A stretch of 64,000 nucleotides of DNA, from positions 1-64,000 of the forward strand of contig JANQRB010000016.1 in assembly GCA_028284775.1 (NCBI GenBank), written 5' to 3'. A program made the position numbers and the translations under genes. Below are positions 63,798 through 64,000 of the stretch, piece by piece. The stretch's first letter is position 1. Each line of letters begins with the position of its first letter. Source of the stretch: Candidatus Kapaibacterium sp. (lineage in GTDB: Bacteria > Bacteroidota > Ignavibacteria > Kapaibacteriales > UBA7675). The notes under the pieces were generated by a model. It made no database searches. It worked only from the letters and a program-made list of their open reading frames with translations, and had not been told where the DNA came from.

Positions 63798-64000
63798 ATG
63801 AATCCAATCCTGGATGAACTGGCGAGCCTGCACGAGTCAATACCCTTCGATAAAATATCCGTCGAAGACTATTTGCCGGCGTTGCGCACATTGCTCGACA
63901 AGGCATTTGTGAACTTCGAAGCGATCAAAGGCAACTCCGACCCACCCAACTTCAGCAATACACTGGAGGCGCTCGAGAGCTTGTTTATCGATCTGCATAC
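63798..64000 (+). CDS. M3-family oligopeptidase (OpdA/Dcp-like), truncated by window edge
   Basis: Only the first 67 codons are present. The start MNPILDELASLHESIPFDKI and the following YLPALRTLLDKA and FSNTLEALESLF match the N-terminus of M3 thimet-type oligopeptidases (PF-x-x-I...Y-x-P-A...F-x-N-T-x-x-A-L-E). The catalytic HEFGH motif would lie beyond the window. The start codon lies seven bases after the zinc-protease gene, so the two are probably co-transcribed. Family call rests on a short stretch. Confidence 0.75.
   Translation, partial: MNPILDELASLHESIPFDKISVEDYLPALRTLLDKAFVNFEAIKGNSDPPNFSNTLEALESLFIDLH

Overview
The window reads as a chromosome segment of a free-living Gram-negative bacterium of the Bacteroidota/FCB superphylum, probably a deep branch such as Ignavibacteria, Kapabacteria or relatives. 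That placement is inference. It rests on several secreted proteins with type IX secretion (T9SS/Por) C-terminal sorting domains, a PorV-like barrel protein, a fused E1 alpha/beta 2-oxoacid dehydrogenase, SBBP-propeller and PKD-type surface proteins, and a BlaI/M56 pair. Unlike classical Bacteroidetes, many genes here have visible Shine-Dalgarno sequences. No rRNA, tRNA, CRISPR array, insertion sequence or prophage was found.

Left part (1-21.9 kb): a truncated TPR-CHAT protease-like gene on the minus strand lies divergent to a BamA/TamA-like outer-membrane gene. An Ig-repeat secreted protein is followed by the decayed remains of a second copy. Next come an FG-GAP/VCBS repeat protein, a receiver protein with a CheX-like C-terminus, and a BlaI-type repressor with two palindromic operators, coupled to an M56 peptidase and followed by an S41 protease. 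The stretch ends with a GNAT acetyltransferase, a DEAD-box helicase, a tiny Cys-rich lipoprotein, a double SRPBCC protein and a T9SS-sorted propeller protein.

Middle part (22-44.3 kb): a 14-TM MFS transporter, RapA, an unknown membrane protein, a T9SS-sorted BNR-repeat protein, an NRDE protein, and a compact cluster of lipoprotein, DUF4178 protein, second lipoprotein, double DUF350 protein and membrane SpeE-like aminopropyltransferase, with a convergent CtpE-like P-type ATPase. These are followed by a PorV-like protein, an HDOD protein overlapping a SthA-type transhydrogenase, and the E1 fusion, which ends at a perfect 15-bp-stem terminator.

Right part (44.4-64 kb): a T9SS-sorted Cys-rich protein, then a LytTR regulator overlapping a periplasmic-propeller sensor kinase. 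A 1.07-kb divergent intergenic region carries inverted and direct repeats. Beyond it are two giant surface proteins: a 1,319-codon SBBP propeller protein and a 1,240-residue IgGFc-binding/PKD protein. RsgA, a metzincin-type zinc protease and the start of an M3 oligopeptidase close the window.

The most striking observation is in the SBBP protein. Its T9SS sorting domain lies in the -1 frame, immediately behind an in-phase A AAA AAC slippery heptamer at 54944-54950. This is either programmed frameshifting that decides whether the protein is sorted to the surface, or a one-base homopolymer loss or sequencing error. The adjacent LytTR/propeller sensor pair, with 20-bp-spaced direct repeats in front of the SBBP gene, may form a regulatory unit for this surface protein.
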